Below are positions 31,139 to 41,347 of a DNA stretch of 64,000 nucleotides, piece after piece. Position 1 is the first letter of the stretch, and each line of letters opens with the position of its first letter. Made by a program: the position numbers and the translations under genes. The notes beneath the pieces were generated by a model that was not told where the DNA came from, did no database searches, and saw only the letters and a program-made list of their open reading frames with translations. The stretch spans positions 44,713,625 to 44,777,624 of the forward strand of contig NC_089783.1 of assembly GCF_040412425.1 (NCBI RefSeq). Reading direction: 5' to 3'. Source of the stretch: Macrobrachium rosenbergii. Its lineage: Eukaryota > Arthropoda > Malacostraca > Decapoda > Palaemonidae.

Positions 31139-31692
31139 TACTGTACAAACTTATCGTAAATGCCCTTCTCCCTGCCCCACTTTCCTGTTGTCAGAGGCTT
31201 ATGGCATGGATAAACTGGGTTAATAGCTGTGATATGCTAGACATGACAGTATACATACACTGCTCACTTTCCAAACTGGTGCTTTTTGTCTTTTTTCAGA
31301 GAATTTTTATCTGGATTGTCTAGAAAAAATTTTGTGGTGTGTGAAATGGCATCATAACTAATGGGTTTATATCAAAGAATACTCTTACTTTGATTTTTAG
31401 AAAGAAAAATGTGTATTTGTCTGTTGTGCATAACATTAGATATTATTGTTATCAGCTGTCAGTATATTTAATCTTGGATGATGTAAATATGACAGCCCAA
31501 AGAATGTCTTTTACTAACTGAATAACTTATGTGTCTGGAAACCTGACAATAAATTGGTTGGATGCTAAAGTTTGTTTTTTTAGTACAATTCATGTGATGA
31601 CCTTGTTTTAAGTGATAATTTATCAGATGTATTTTATATATTGAGCTCAGTTTTCCATTTCCTGGTAATATTTAATGCCATATGTTTTTCAG

Positions 31693-31814
31693 TGATGAAG
31701 TATGTGAACCATGAAAGTCAAATAGATTATAATGTTCAGTGTTGTAGTCTTTTGATGTGCTTTTTCTCAACCAAGGTAATGGGAGGAATGTGGTGACATT
31801 AAACAAGGATTACA
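31693..31814 (+). other. Probable 5' UTR of gene B
   Basis: Two possible acceptors precede the start codon: 'catatgtttttcag' ending at 31692 and 'tgctttttctcaaccaag' ending at 31776. Either would leave a short 5' UTR on the first coding exon. With the upstream choice there are ATGs before the main start. An in-frame TAA at 31800-31802 blocks N-terminal extension. Confidence 0.4.
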
Positions 31815-32081
31815 ATGCTACCAGCATCTGACATGCTTCCTCTGCAAGATGAAGCAGTGTCTATAGAACCACAGTATGATGGTGTCATCATGCTGAGTCC
31901 TGAGGTTGTGTTGTTCAGTGATGCCACACCACGTCCAGATGGGAGGAAAGTTTATCATGTCTTCCAGCGTAATGTCGGGGAAGCACAACGAGATGAATCA
32001 GTGCACAGTGAAGATTTCCATTCAAGACGTGAACAGTTGTTTTCTCAGGCGCATGAAAATACCCTGCACAACATCCAACAG
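31815..32081 (+). CDS. Gene B, coding exon 1: uncharacterised protein
   Basis: Encodes residues 1-89 and ends at a GTTAGT donor (32082) in phase 0. The ATG is supported by the in-frame stop five codons upstream. The sequence (MLPASDMLPLQDEAVSIEPQ..., 'LSPEVVLFSDATPRPDG', 'RKVYHVFQRNVGEAQRDE', 'SRREQLFSQAHENTL') is acidic and hydrophilic, with no signal peptide or membrane segment. Together with the exons at 41186-41347 and 44498-44770 it gives an intact 233-residue frame in which all introns are phase 0. I do not recognise the family. It could be a lineage-restricted gene, or additional exons could be missing from the model. Confidence 0.65.
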
Positions 32082-32389
32082 GTTAGTACACCAGCCTAAG
32101 AATTTGTACCTGTACAAAAATACAAACCATTGCAATCTAAATTAATTTCCTAACTAGTTTTAGTGATGGAATCATTTAAAGAACTTAGCTGCCCTTTTTT
32201 AAGTGTTGTAACTACCAGATGAGCTATATTTACTTGCACCCACTTTCATTGGTTTCAGTAGATAACAAATTTCTGTTTTTATAGAAGGAACTTACCAAGT
32301 AATTACATAGCTATAAGTTTTATATATGTAGCTTACCAAGTAATTGCATAGCTATTGGTTTCTACTTTAACGGCAGCTTTAGATTTGAA

Positions 32390-32515
32390 ATTTGCGGTAG
32401 TGTTCTTTTGTTTTGGCGCAGATAAGTGCCTTGCCCACTTCCGGGGAAGCACAGGTACAACATAGCTGAAAAGCTCAGTTCGTTTCTGCTGCTCAATGAC
32501 CATACATCGGTTGTT
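32390..32515. repeat. Left inverted terminal repeat of element 2
   Basis: Matches the reverse complement of 38020-38145 at roughly 80% by eye. The conserved part may extend outwards through the 'accaagtaatt' motifs to 32290. Confidence 0.75.
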
Positions 32516-32664
32516 CAGCAACTTTGTTTTGAAGTTCAGGAGTATTCACCGAATGGTTTTGATTGTTTTTGAAGGATTTGGTGAAATATTCTTTACTTTG
32601 GTCTGCCCTATATTTTCTTAGCTTAGATAAGCTTAGCTTAGCTTTTCTGGATTTTTTGACAATA

Positions 32665-34702
32665 TGTCTGACTCGAGTGTGTCTTGTAACCAGTATTGTA
32701 GAAGGGCTGTAATACTAGGTTGACTTCTTCCAAATATAATGCTCATTCAGTATGTTTTCATTGCCAAGGACAAGTTTGTTCTCCTGACTTGATTTGCGAA
32801 GAATGTAGAGACTGGGATGAAATTAAGTGGAGAATTTTGACTGCCCATTTAGATAAGTTAGAGAAGGCTAGGCATGGAAAGGCGGCTGCTAGAGTGGAGG
32901 CTAGAGCTTCAGTGCCCTCTACTCCTAAACCGGTCCTTTTGACACCTGTGACTACTCGCTTGCCCATTCCTATTTCTCTCGCACTCCTTACGACCCCTTC
33001 CATCTGAATATAGTGCCATTTGCCAGTCTCGAAGCTCGGATAGACAAGAAATTTGACGAGTTAGTAAACAAGGTCACTCAAATAGGAGCTTTGGTAAGAG
33101 TATTTTTAGATAAGGCGAGTGATGATCCCTGTGCTAGTGTTAGTGCTAGTGTTGTGTCAGTGGATGGGTTGGCTACTTGTCCCACCAATGCTCCTAGATG
33201 GAGGTCCCTGCCAAACTCCCCTGCGCTTGGAAGAAGGCAAACCGTAAGTCCAAGGGAGGTCAGTGGGGTTTACCCACGAGTAGTTGCTCCCTCAACTGAA
33301 CCTGTTGCTATTTCCCAGGTCTCGGTAGCTAATTGCTGGAAAGGTGTACCAGTGCATCACACCTTATCCTCCAGTGGTTCTGACTCAGAGCCCAAAGGAT
33401 GCAGTTGGTGTTTTCATGATTCCTCCAGGGCTTTGAAGAGACATGTATTGAAGGATGAGAACCCCTCAATTCCTCGTAAGCACCAAAAGGACCAAGAGCC
33501 TTCGTGTAGCTATTGGGACAATAGAGAGATCCTGTTGGATACTGAGCTCCCAGTGGCTTGCAAGCACCCATATTCCCAAGCGCCAAGTGGCTCACAGGCG
33601 TACAAAGGGATCAACTTCTCCCATGGGATCAGAGCTCCCAGTGGTTCCTAAACATGCAGTTGGATCAGAATGTTCAGTGACTCCCGATCTCCCAGTGGCT
33701 TTTAGCTCTCGTGCAGTGTTGGATTATGTGGCTGAAGCTTCTTCTGATTCAGACGTCCCTATAATGGTGGGTCAGCCTGTTTTGGCTCCTTCTGCTAAAC
33801 AAGTTTCGAAGACTGCATTCTTCTCCTGCCCCTGAGCACCCGAAGGTGTCCTTAGTCCGCCGACTCAAGATTCTTCACTGCTTCTGATTCATCAGCGATT
33901 GGACAATATCCTGGAGCTTCTGAAGAAACCTTCGTCTTCTCATCAGAAACCAGAGGAAATGCAACAGGACTTGGCGCTTTCTGCTATTTCTTCAGCAGAA
34001 GAGGAACCTAAGCAGGAGCAGCCTTCATCATCTTATGCATCCCTTTTAAATTATTTTCTGTTCTGCTTTCCATCGTACTTTTCCGCTGTGGCACCTTCTT
34101 CTCCTGGGTCTTCCTTCATGTTGCAGCAACCAGCAGGATCTTCTAAACTCATGAAGATGGCTCTCTTAATTTCTTCCAAGAAGGTTAACAGGGATTGACG
34201 CTTGGTTGGCTGAGAAGAGGGAATTAGGCAAGGCTGTATTTTGTTCTCCTCCTTCACGCCTGTCTAAGAGGAAGTATGTTTTTTATGCGACTGGAGAAAC
34301 GCCATCCTTGGTAGCTTCTGCCTCCTCAAAAGGGAACTTTTCCTGCTTAATTGATCCTGCATGTAGATTGGTTTCAACTCGGCGAAGATCATGTTTTCTA
34401 CTTCAGAACTCGACCGCTTAGTAAAGGACACATACAAGGTCTTTAAAATCTTCAGTTTCCTCAACTGGACGGTGGGTACCTTGAAGAAGAAGATCGAGGA
34501 TTGCTCTTTGTTGCAGGACAATTTCATAGCAGATTGGCTCGGGTTTCTTTCTTGTGCCGATGAGGCTATTAGAGAAGGGGCACAAGAATTAGCTGCCCTT
34601 GTTTCTACAGGCATGTTAAAGAAACGAGTTGTAGTGCTCCTTCACCACCAAAGGAATTACACCTTCTCAGAGATTTTTTCTTCTTTGTGCTCTGTTGGAT
34701 AA
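32665..34702 (+). pseudogene. DIRS gag-like region of element 2, broken
   Basis: Pieces at 32665-32715, 32720-33007, 33013-33651, 33899-34198 and 34391-34702. The N-terminal part has a paired-cysteine motif, C-x2-C...C-x2-C ('CFHCQGQVCSPDLICEECRDW'), that may bind zinc, followed by a basic helix ('EKARHGKAAARVEARA'). The middle is Ser/Pro-rich, and the last piece ('FSTSELDRLVKDTYKVFKIFSFLNWT') is helical. I link these to crustacean DIRS Gag by position and by the cysteine motif. Frames change at least four times. The 212-codon frame at 33013-33651 is part of this pseudogene, not a host exon. Confidence 0.7.
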
Positions 34703-34812
34703 GAGTAGCCTTTTCCCTTGAGCTACAGTGGAACAAGTGGCTAAAGAGCTTCAGAAGAAAGCCATACATGATCTGCTAGCACAGTCAGCCAAACGACCGA
34801 AGGATTCAAGCC

Positions 34813-36517
34813 GTGCTCCTTCTGTGTCTTTTAATCCTAGATCATTCTCTCCCCTTCAGCCATAGCCCTTTCAAGGTGGCAGAGGAAGAGCTCAATCTCG
34901 TCCACACCAGAACCCTAGATCCATCTGTCCCATTACGAAGTCCTCCTCCTCAAGACCTGCTTCTGGCAAGTGAGGATCCATTCATCCGTCTCCCAGTGGG
35001 TGCCAGATTCCTACATTTTTGGAAACGGTGGGTAGCGAGATCAGTGGAACCATGGGTGCTTCAAGTACTAAAAGAAGGATATTCGATTCCCCCCTCAAGG
35101 ACAGACCTCCTTTGACGTCTTCTTCCCACACCTTAAGGGTGTACTCAGAAGACTGGGAGAGGTTTTTGGCCCTCTCAAAGGAAGTTGCAGCTCTGCTACA
35201 GAAAAGAGCAATATAGGTGGTGGAATACTTATCATCGGAGGGGTTTTACAACCGCCTATTCGTAGTCCCCAAGGCATCAGGGTGTTGGAGACTAGTCCTG
35301 GATGTAAGCACTCTGAACTCTGTCCAAACCACAAAGTTCAAGATGCAGACGAGCAACTCAGTTCTCGCTGCAATTCGTCAAGGGGACTGGATGGTTTCCA
35401 TCCACATGAGAGACGCTTACTTTCATATCCCAATACACTGGGATTCCAGGAAATTCCTGAGGTTTGTTTTCCAGGACAGGGTTTTCCATTTTCGGGCTCT
35501 GTGCTTCGGGTTTTCCACAGCCCCTCAAGCCTTCCCCAAAGTACTCACCCCTCTAGCACAATGACTTCACCTAATGGGCGTGAAAGTATGCCTATATCTG
35601 GACGACTGGCTCATACGATCATCATCCCAGAGGAAATGTACAGGGGACCTTCTCAAAACTCTGTAGTTAGCCCAGAATTTGGGCATTTTAATCAATCAAG
35701 AGAAATCCCAAGTGGTCCCTTCTCATTCAGTAGTCTATTTGGGGATGAGGATAGACTCCGATATTTCGGGTTTTTCTGTCAGACAAGAAAGTGCAGTCAT
35801 GGACCCAGAAAATCCATCACTCTCTGAGTCTGCAGTCCTGCTCTACCAGTGTTTGGATGAGTCTTCTAGGAACCATCTCCTCCATCAAGATGTTCGTACC
35901 ATTAGGGAGGTTTCTTATAAGAAAGCCTCAGCTTCAACTGAACCTGAGCCTAACATTGTTCTCCGACGCATCGGATCTGGGTTGGGGAGCAGTTCTAGGA
36001 CACTTGGAAGTAGTAGGAACATGGTCTCTACAAGAGAGGAAGCTTACACATAAACCTGAAAGAGCTGAAGGCGATTCATCTGGCGCTTCAACATTTCAGT
36101 TTAGTAACTCGTGACGCAGTGGTATCAGTGCATTTGGCTGACACAACTGCTCTAGCACATATTTGGAACCAGGGAAGCACGCACTCAGATTCTCACCCTC
36201 TTTGTTCAGGGCAAGTTGAACGTATTAGCGGAAGAGTTGAGCCGTTGCAAACAGGTGCTACCCACGGAGTGGTCGCTGAATCCACAGATGTGCACCGACC
36301 TGTGGAAACGGTGGGGAATTGTTTTCCAGCATGGGACCCTTTAGCATGGGCAACAGATGCGATGCTCCAGGATTGGTCAGACTTGAAAGTTTACGCCTTT
36401 CCCCCATTCAGTTTAGTGAGGGAAGTCATAAACAAGTTCAGAACTTCCCATCACACGTCTGTGATTCTGGTGGCCCCCTTTTGGCCTCAAAAGGAATGGT
36501 TTCCGGACCCTCTAGAG
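34813..36517 (+). pseudogene. DIRS RT / RNase H / methyltransferase-like region of element 2
   Basis: RT at 35217-35760 carries 'SIHMRDAYFHIPIHWDSRKF' (A motif), 'ALCFGFSTAPQAF' (B) and an intact catalytic 'YLDDW' at about 35612-35626. The YLDD lies in the same frame beyond an in-frame TGA (35562-35564), and a TAG follows near 35667. RNase H at 35970-36170 has 'LFSDAS', 'LKELKAIHLALQ' and 'LADTTALAHIW'; the third motif reads A-D-T-T, where S-D-N-T is usual. The methyltransferase-like part ends with 'LKVYAFPPFSLV' and 'VILVAPFWPQKEWF'. The hAT element then interrupts the frame at 36518. The decay is mostly point stops and single-base shifts. Confidence 0.88.
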
Positions 36518-37266
36518 CAGTGGTTCCCAAACTGGGGGGCGCGCCCCACTAGGGGGGCGTGAGGACGATACAAGGGGGGCGTGAAGTCATCCAGTTGCTA
36601 CTGGAATCACTGCAAGAGGAAGCCATCGATTTGAAATGTGACTCGAGCGCGAAAAGGGACTTTGAAACAGTGAAGTTAGAAGAGTTTTGGGTGAAATATC
36701 TCCCCATGTACCCAAAAGTAGGTGAAGAAGCACTTCGTGTGATTCTTCCCTTTTCTTCTACTTATCTTTGTGAAGCAGGATTTTCAGCTCTTGTTGTTCT
36801 GAAAACAAAACAGCGCAACCAACTTGATGTAGGAAATGACTTGCGTTGTGCGCTGTCATCCTTCAATCCTAGAATTTCTGATCTTGTGAGGAAGAAGCAG
36901 CAGCATCCATCTCACTAAATTTGACCAGAAATTGTGCCTTAGTCTCATAAGTATTTCCAAATATTATATGCCATGTTTTCAAATTATCTATTCTTAAAAT
37001 TGCAACTCAATTTTGCCAATTTGCTAATGTTCAAAGTTTTTTTCGCTCACTTTGAACCAAATGTTTCATTTTTAGTTACTGGAATGTACTATTGTTTGAG
37101 TGGCTTTCATTATTAAAATGTAATACAAACAGAAATCTGTTTTCCTGTACAGTGCTAAGAAATAAATGTAAGAATCATTTCATATAAAAAAAAGAGAGGA
37201 GTGGGGGCGTATGGGTCTACTGGAAGCAAAAAGGGGGCGTCTGGTAAGATAGTTTGGGAACCACTG
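36518..37266 (+). mobile_element. Internally deleted hAT DNA transposon
   Basis: 749 bp with perfect 15-16-bp terminal inverted repeats (CAGTGGTTCCCAAACT...AGTTTGGGAACCACTG), typical of the Ac/Charlie-type hAT superfamily. It is flanked by a perfect 8-bp target duplication CTCTAGAG (36510-36517, 37267-37274). It is inserted in the polyprotein region of DIRS element 2. Transposase sequence is limited to the C-terminal end, so it would depend on a full-length relative for movement. The perfect duplication and TIRs suggest a fairly recent insertion. Confidence 0.95.
36559..36918 (+). pseudogene. hAT transposase C-terminal (dimerisation) domain
   Basis: A 119-codon open frame, apparently only the end of a transposase that is normally over 500 residues. 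'LEEFWVKYLPMYPKVGEEALRVILPFSSTYLCEAGFSALVVLK' (read as 36670-36810) has the hAT dimerisation pattern: W-x6-P, then P-x-(S/T)-(S/T)-x-x-C-E-x-x-F-S. This is close to ZBED5-like proteins as I recall them. The DDE catalytic core and the BED finger are absent. The ATG falls just inside the left terminus, so the start is probably fortuitous. Confidence 0.85.
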
Positions 37267-37274
37267 CTCTAGAG

Positions 37275-37500
37275 CTTCTGTGGGACTTTCCAGGGCTCCT
37301 TCCAGAGAAGAAAGATCTGCTCAGACAACCTCATTTCAATCTGTTTCATCAAGGTTTGTCCACTCTTGCTCTGACAGGCTTCAGACTTCTAGGAAGCTTG
37401 TCAGAGCGAAAGGGTTTTCAAGAGAGCTTGCAAATGCTATTGCAAGATGTAGATGTGAATCTCCTTGCCTTGTTTAAGGTTGTTGAGTTATTTGGGAAGC
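37275..37500 (+). pseudogene. Element 2 polyprotein downstream of the hAT insertion
   Basis: After the duplicated target site the frame resumes ('WDFPGLLPEKKDLLRQPHFN', 'LALTGFRLLG'). It matches the link between the methyltransferase-like and YR parts of DIRS elements (element 1 has 'PPWPNLLCQPHIERYHQAVQF'). Homology stops near 37480; the recombinase catalytic part is not found before the terminal repeat. Confidence 0.75.
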
Positions 37501-38019
37501 CTGGGGGTGCTTGGTACCTGGTGTACCCTCTGATCTTTGTTTTTAATGGATGGGTAGTGTTTTTTAATTGGTGTTCAGGTAACAGTTTTTTTATGGTATT
37601 TTTTTGGTTGGTGTATTTTCATGCCCAGGGCAAGGGCAATTGTTTAATTTAGCTTTGTCAAGTCATAGGAGTACTTCCTGACCACAAAGCTCCCACTGAA
37701 GTAGGGGCAATTCCTGACATTACCAGTCATGTCTCTGCGGGTCGAGATGAGCAACAACCAAGAGGTAGTATCTTTCTGCTCTCGCCTTCTCCCCAGGTAA
37801 GGTTACAACAAGCTTTACCACTGTATTTGAAATGCATTTCCATATGTAATTGTTTTTTGAGTAGTACGTGTCCATGCTTCCCACCTATGTAATCATTTGG
37901 TAAGTTACATATATTAAAATGACATTTTTATAATAAAATAAGGTTTTATATATACTTACCAAGTAATTACACATGATCGGAGCCTGTCTTGCCTCCCAGC
38001 ACATGGACATAGAGCATAA

Positions 38020-38145
38020 ATGAACTGAGCTCTTCAGTTATGTTGTACCTATACTGCCCTGGAAGTGGGCGGGGCACTTACTTGCACCAAAACAAAAGAG
38101 CACTACCACGTCCTGCATTCTAAGGAAATCATCCAATTGCCCCGA
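38020..38145. repeat. Right inverted terminal repeat of element 2
   Basis: Reverse complement of 32390-32515. A further small palindrome ('tgtaatcatttggtaag...cttaccaagtaattaca', 37887-37975) lies just inside. Confidence 0.75.
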
Positions 38146-38399
38146 CAAATGGAAGACACGACAGACTGGCTCGTTTCCACATGGAACTTTGCCTTTAGAA
38201 CAAAGAGGTCAGTATTTCAGGATACCTGAAACCCAAATAAATTTTTTTACTTACTCTAGGTGCAGTGACATGTTTCTTATATGGAGTTGTATAAAGCCTT
38301 CATTGTTGCAGTATTTAACATATGATTCACTCAAAATACTAGGTTTGTATGCAAGTTGGAAGATGTTTCAGGGTTGTGATGAAACTCATCCTCAAAACA

Positions 38400-39930
38400 T
38401 AACTTGAGATACTCCAGCTGTGGACCTGGAAGGTGCTATCTCCAAACTCCCCCTGCCATGCAGGTAGTTGAACACATGTATGCATCCTTGACAGATTGGA
38501 GAGGCCACTGGGAGGATTGTCAGGTAGCTAGAAGATGGTCATCTGTTCTAAAATGTCACAGCAATTTTCTGGAGTTGATGGCTGCCTTCCATTCTCACAG
38601 GAAATTAAAGCTTTTGAAGAGGACCCACATCTTGATCATCCTGTACAACGTGGCACATATGACAAGTATCAGGAAGCACAGCTAATTTCAGTACAATAAT
38701 ACTGTCTGTCATACAGGTGGCTTTGGTAAGGGAGTGACACCTGTTGTCAATCCACCTCATAGTATTGCTCCATGTGATAACAGACTCCTTGTTGAAGTAG
38801 ACTGCGTCTTCAACCAAGTTGATGTTGGACGCTCTTCTGCCAAGTAATTGCCACCCTGCTTCCACATCTGGAAGTGGACCTGTTGGCTATACAAGAGAAC
38901 CATTGACTCCCAATGTATGTAGTGGATGCATCTCCAAACCTGGAAATTCAGACAATAGCAAGAGACACATTCCTACAGGACAAGAGCAAACAGAGGGCAG
39001 TCTGCTTACTCCCTCCATTGTCCTAGATTTTTGAAGGAGTTGAACACACTGTTAGTCTTCAATGCAACTGCCTACCATGGGGCCCCAAATTGCCCCAACA
39101 ACCATTGGTTTGTTCCACTGAAAAATAGGTAAGAGTATAATTTCATTGTCATCTGCTGTTCTTTCCCAGACAGTAAGAGGAAAAGTTGTCCATGCCTCTC
39201 TCTTAATCTCACTTACCGAGCTGTCTCCTTCATGTGTGGATTTTCTGAATCCAGTGTACCATGAAAATTATATGTATAACGTCGGTAGTTACATCTATAT
39301 ACCAATCCATGTGTCACGTATGCTGGATTACCTCCACACACAGAGCTGGGTTGAAATTATGATTCAGAGTTTAAAAATTTTTTTATCTACCTGTTTGAGG
39401 ACATGCACCTTGCCACTGCCGCAGTGGTAATGTACAAGGCTGTGTTGTCAGAGCCCGTGCTCTATGGACTTGGCATAGACTCCAATACTGAAGTCTTTAG
39501 CTTAGACTCCAATACTGAAGTCTTTAGCTCCACCCTTTGATCTTGACAGTGGTCTGGTAAAACTAAGGTATACTTAACTGCATAGCCCTGCTCTCTTGTC
39601 TTTGATTAAGGCTCTTTGGCTTCAGTTATCTCCCAGTTCAGTGGTCCCAATATAGTCACATGCATGCTCCAGAAAGTGGGTTTTTGACTGCCTTGTTGTC
39701 AGGACCCAGGATCAGCAAAATTTACTCCCTTAGATGGACATAATGCTTCATTACCCACACCACTAGCTGTCTTTTGCTGTTGTCCATTAATTCATCATTC
39801 CTGGCCAAGAATGAGGACCCATGAAAGAGGAACTCCATTATTACACTGCAGGAACTCGATATTACTGATAAAAAATTATGCCAGGTCAGGTCTCTTCAGG
39901 TACCTAGATGTCATAGCTGCCTTCCCAGAT
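38400..39930 (+). mobile_element. Highly degenerate DIRS fragment, third lineage (element 3)
   Basis: Starts about 250 bp after element 2. RNase H remnant: 'YASLTDWRGHWED' (the catalytic Asp before Ala-Ser is Tyr), 'NFLELMAAFHSHRKL', 'RTHILIILYNVAHM'. Methyltransferase-like remnant (38810-39120): 'LQDKSKQRAV' and 'FEGVEHTVSLQC...CLPWGPKLPQQPL' (usual V-A-P-x-W-P-Q-Q-P-W). YR remnant: 39146-39430 'LISLTELSPSCVDFLN...LDYLHTQSWVEIM', and weaker catalytic-domain text to 39930. No termini, RT or intact frame were found. The proteins differ from elements 1 and 2, so it is an older separate insertion. Confidence 0.6.
39465..39582 (+). repeat. 27-bp tandem duplication and SINE-tail fragment
   Basis: 'tagactccaatactgaagtctttagct' occurs twice in tandem (39476-39502, 39503-39529). 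It is followed by 'cagtggtctggtaaaactaaggtatacttaac' (39550-39581), which is the same tail as the SINE at 40679-40944. A SINE-related copy probably interrupts element 3 here. Confidence 0.7.
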
Positions 39931-40665
39931 GGTAATTTTTTATAATCCCTTCATCTGGTTGTTGGGTTGGACCAGTTATCTTGTACCTTACTCTGACATA
40001 TTCAGTTGTCACCATAGAGCCACACATGTAACAACATATATAGATATATTCCCATCCTTCTTCGTTATTAATCCTGAATGAAAGTCCTGAATAAAAGAAA
40101 GGTTGGTAATCACTCCTGTGACTTTACTGTGAACAGGTTTTTCATGTGGGTTGTTGGGATTCCCTTAATTAGGGAGCTAGGTAATTTTTTTTTTTTTTAT
40201 GTTCTTGAGGATAAACAGTAGCTCCATATAAAAAACCAGGTTTTTACATAGGAAAATCTGTTTTTGGTAGCTGCTGTGAATCTTCTAATCCAACGGGTTT
40301 CCCTGCCGAAAAGCCATAGAAATCTTTAGTGGGTGATTTCTTTCACAGAAGTGGCGAGTAGTGGCGCACATGGTCAACTCATGCACTGTTGCCATATCTA
40401 TGTGAAAAGGGTGAATGGAAAGACTGAGGTGATTGCTGTGGGCAGGGGAGAGAGTCCTCCTGCTTGAGTCCATTTATATTCTGTCACTGTGTCAGTGGGC
40501 TTTAATCTGGCCAAGACCAACTATGAGAGAATTCTTTGATATTGCTTGATCTGTCTTATGGAGCTCCTGGCAGGACCATAAGGGCAGCGCCTTTGAGGAT
40601 TCACAGTGGCTACCAAAAATAAGTTTTTCTTATGGCAAAATATGTTTAAGGGAACTTTCAAAGAC
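39931..40665. other. No recognised content (intron of gene B)
   Basis: Intronic sequence with a poly-T run near 40189. Nothing else is recognised. Confidence 0.5.
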
Positions 40666-40678
40666 TGCCATTGTAGGG

Positions 40679-40944
40679 GAGTCGGTAGAGCTGTGGATTA
40701 GCACTTGCTAGGCCCGAGTTCGAGTCTCCGGCTGGCTGATGAAGAGTTAGAGGAATTTATTTCTGGTGATAGAAATTCATTTCTCGCTATAATGTGGTTC
40801 GGATTCCACAATAAGTTGTAGGTCCCGTCGCTAAGTAACCAGTTGGTTCTTAGCCATGTAAAATAAGTCTAATCCTTCGGGCCAGCCCTAGGAGAGCTGT
40901 TAATCAGCTCAGTGGTCTGGTAAAACTAAGGTATACTTAACTTT
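40679..40944 (+). mobile_element. tRNA-derived SINE with 13-bp target duplication
   Basis: 266 bp. The 5' part 'agtcggtagagctgtgg' resembles a pol III A box, and 'gagttcgagtctcc' (about 40717-40730) a B box, spaced as in a tRNA. A non-tRNA body and the tail 'ggtctggtaaaactaaggtatacttaac' follow. It is flanked by TGCCATTGTAGGG at 40666-40678 and 40945-40957, a perfect target duplication, which shows LINE-mediated insertion. It is not a functional tRNA: the sequence after the B box does not close an acceptor stem. Confidence 0.9.
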
Positions 40945-41185
40945 TGCCATTGTAGGGTATGTGATGGTGGATTTATGAAAATACCAATTTTCCTTAAGAT
41001 TACTAAAAGTTTGTATATTCATAAAAAATCTATTAGAATTTTGTTGTTTATATCAGAGTTGATAGAACTTTAATTTTGATCAGCATTTTATGATTTGAAA
41101 TTTTCCTTAGTGAATATGTTTATTTTGGTTAGACAAATTTCAAGTAAGTTTTTTTACATCTGATGAGATTAAAAAAATTCCATAG

Positions 41186-41347
41186 GTTCTAGCTGAGAGT
41201 GGACTAGTTAACCAGGAATGGTGTGAAAATGGTGCAGAAGCCCCCACTAATGCTAGCACGCCTACAGAAGCAGATGACCAGAGTCACAGTATTCAAGCCC
41301 AAAGTCAACCTTGTTATGAAGTGCAAATGCATTCATCTCCGTGTAAG
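41186..41347 (+). CDS. Gene B, coding exon 2
   Basis: 54 codons (VLAESGLVNQEWCENGAEAP... to ...MHSSPCK), bounded by 'aaaaaaattccatag' and a GTATGT donor, phase 0 at both ends. Low-complexity polar sequence rich in Ser, Gln, Glu, Ala and Thr, likely a disordered linker. The call rests on both splice sites and frame compatibility with the other exons. Confidence 0.65.

Larger units (their letters stand above)
27921..31692. other. No recognised gene; G/C-rich patches upstream of gene B
   Basis: About 3.8 kb before gene B. 28590-28890 is G-rich on the plus strand, unlike the AT-rich surroundings. 29430-30080 is C-rich with tandem repeats. A MITE lies at 30861-31138. A promoter or non-coding first exon of gene B could lie here, but no core promoter motif or donor can be fixed. 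Confidence 0.45.
32290..38145 (+). mobile_element. DIRS-type retrotransposon, second family, lacking YR (element 2)
   Basis: About 5.1 kb after subtracting the nested hAT. 32390-32515 and 38020-38145 are inverted copies ('gctcttttgttttgg', 'cccacttcc.ggg', 'aggtacaacata.ctga.gagctcagtt'), forming inverted terminal repeats. Inside are gag-like, RT, RNase H and methyltransferase-like regions in plus order. The recombinase is missing after 37500, apparently by deletion. The termini and protein differ from element 1, so this is a separate family. Short 'cttaccaagtaatta' motifs recur at both ends (32291, 32334, 37960). Many stops and shifts are present, so the copy is dead. Confidence 0.85.
32082..41185 (+). 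other. Intron 1 of gene B (9.1 kb, filled with mobile elements)
   Basis: GT at 32082 and AG at 41184-41185. It contains a DIRS element with a nested hAT, a second DIRS fragment, a tandem duplication and a SINE; these account for most of its length. 39930-40665 has no recognised content. Confidence 0.65.

Noticed and set aside
33013..33651. 212-codon frame as an exon of gene B
   Set aside because: It lies inside DIRS element 2 in gag position, between its terminal repeats, with continuing gag-like pieces in shifted frames.
36559..36918. Domesticated hAT-derived host gene
   Set aside because: The frame sits between perfect transposon termini with target duplication and covers only the transposase C-terminus; nothing shows host use.
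40679..40760. tRNA gene
   Set aside because: A- and B-box-like motifs are present but no acceptor stem closes, and the target duplication and long body show a SINE.
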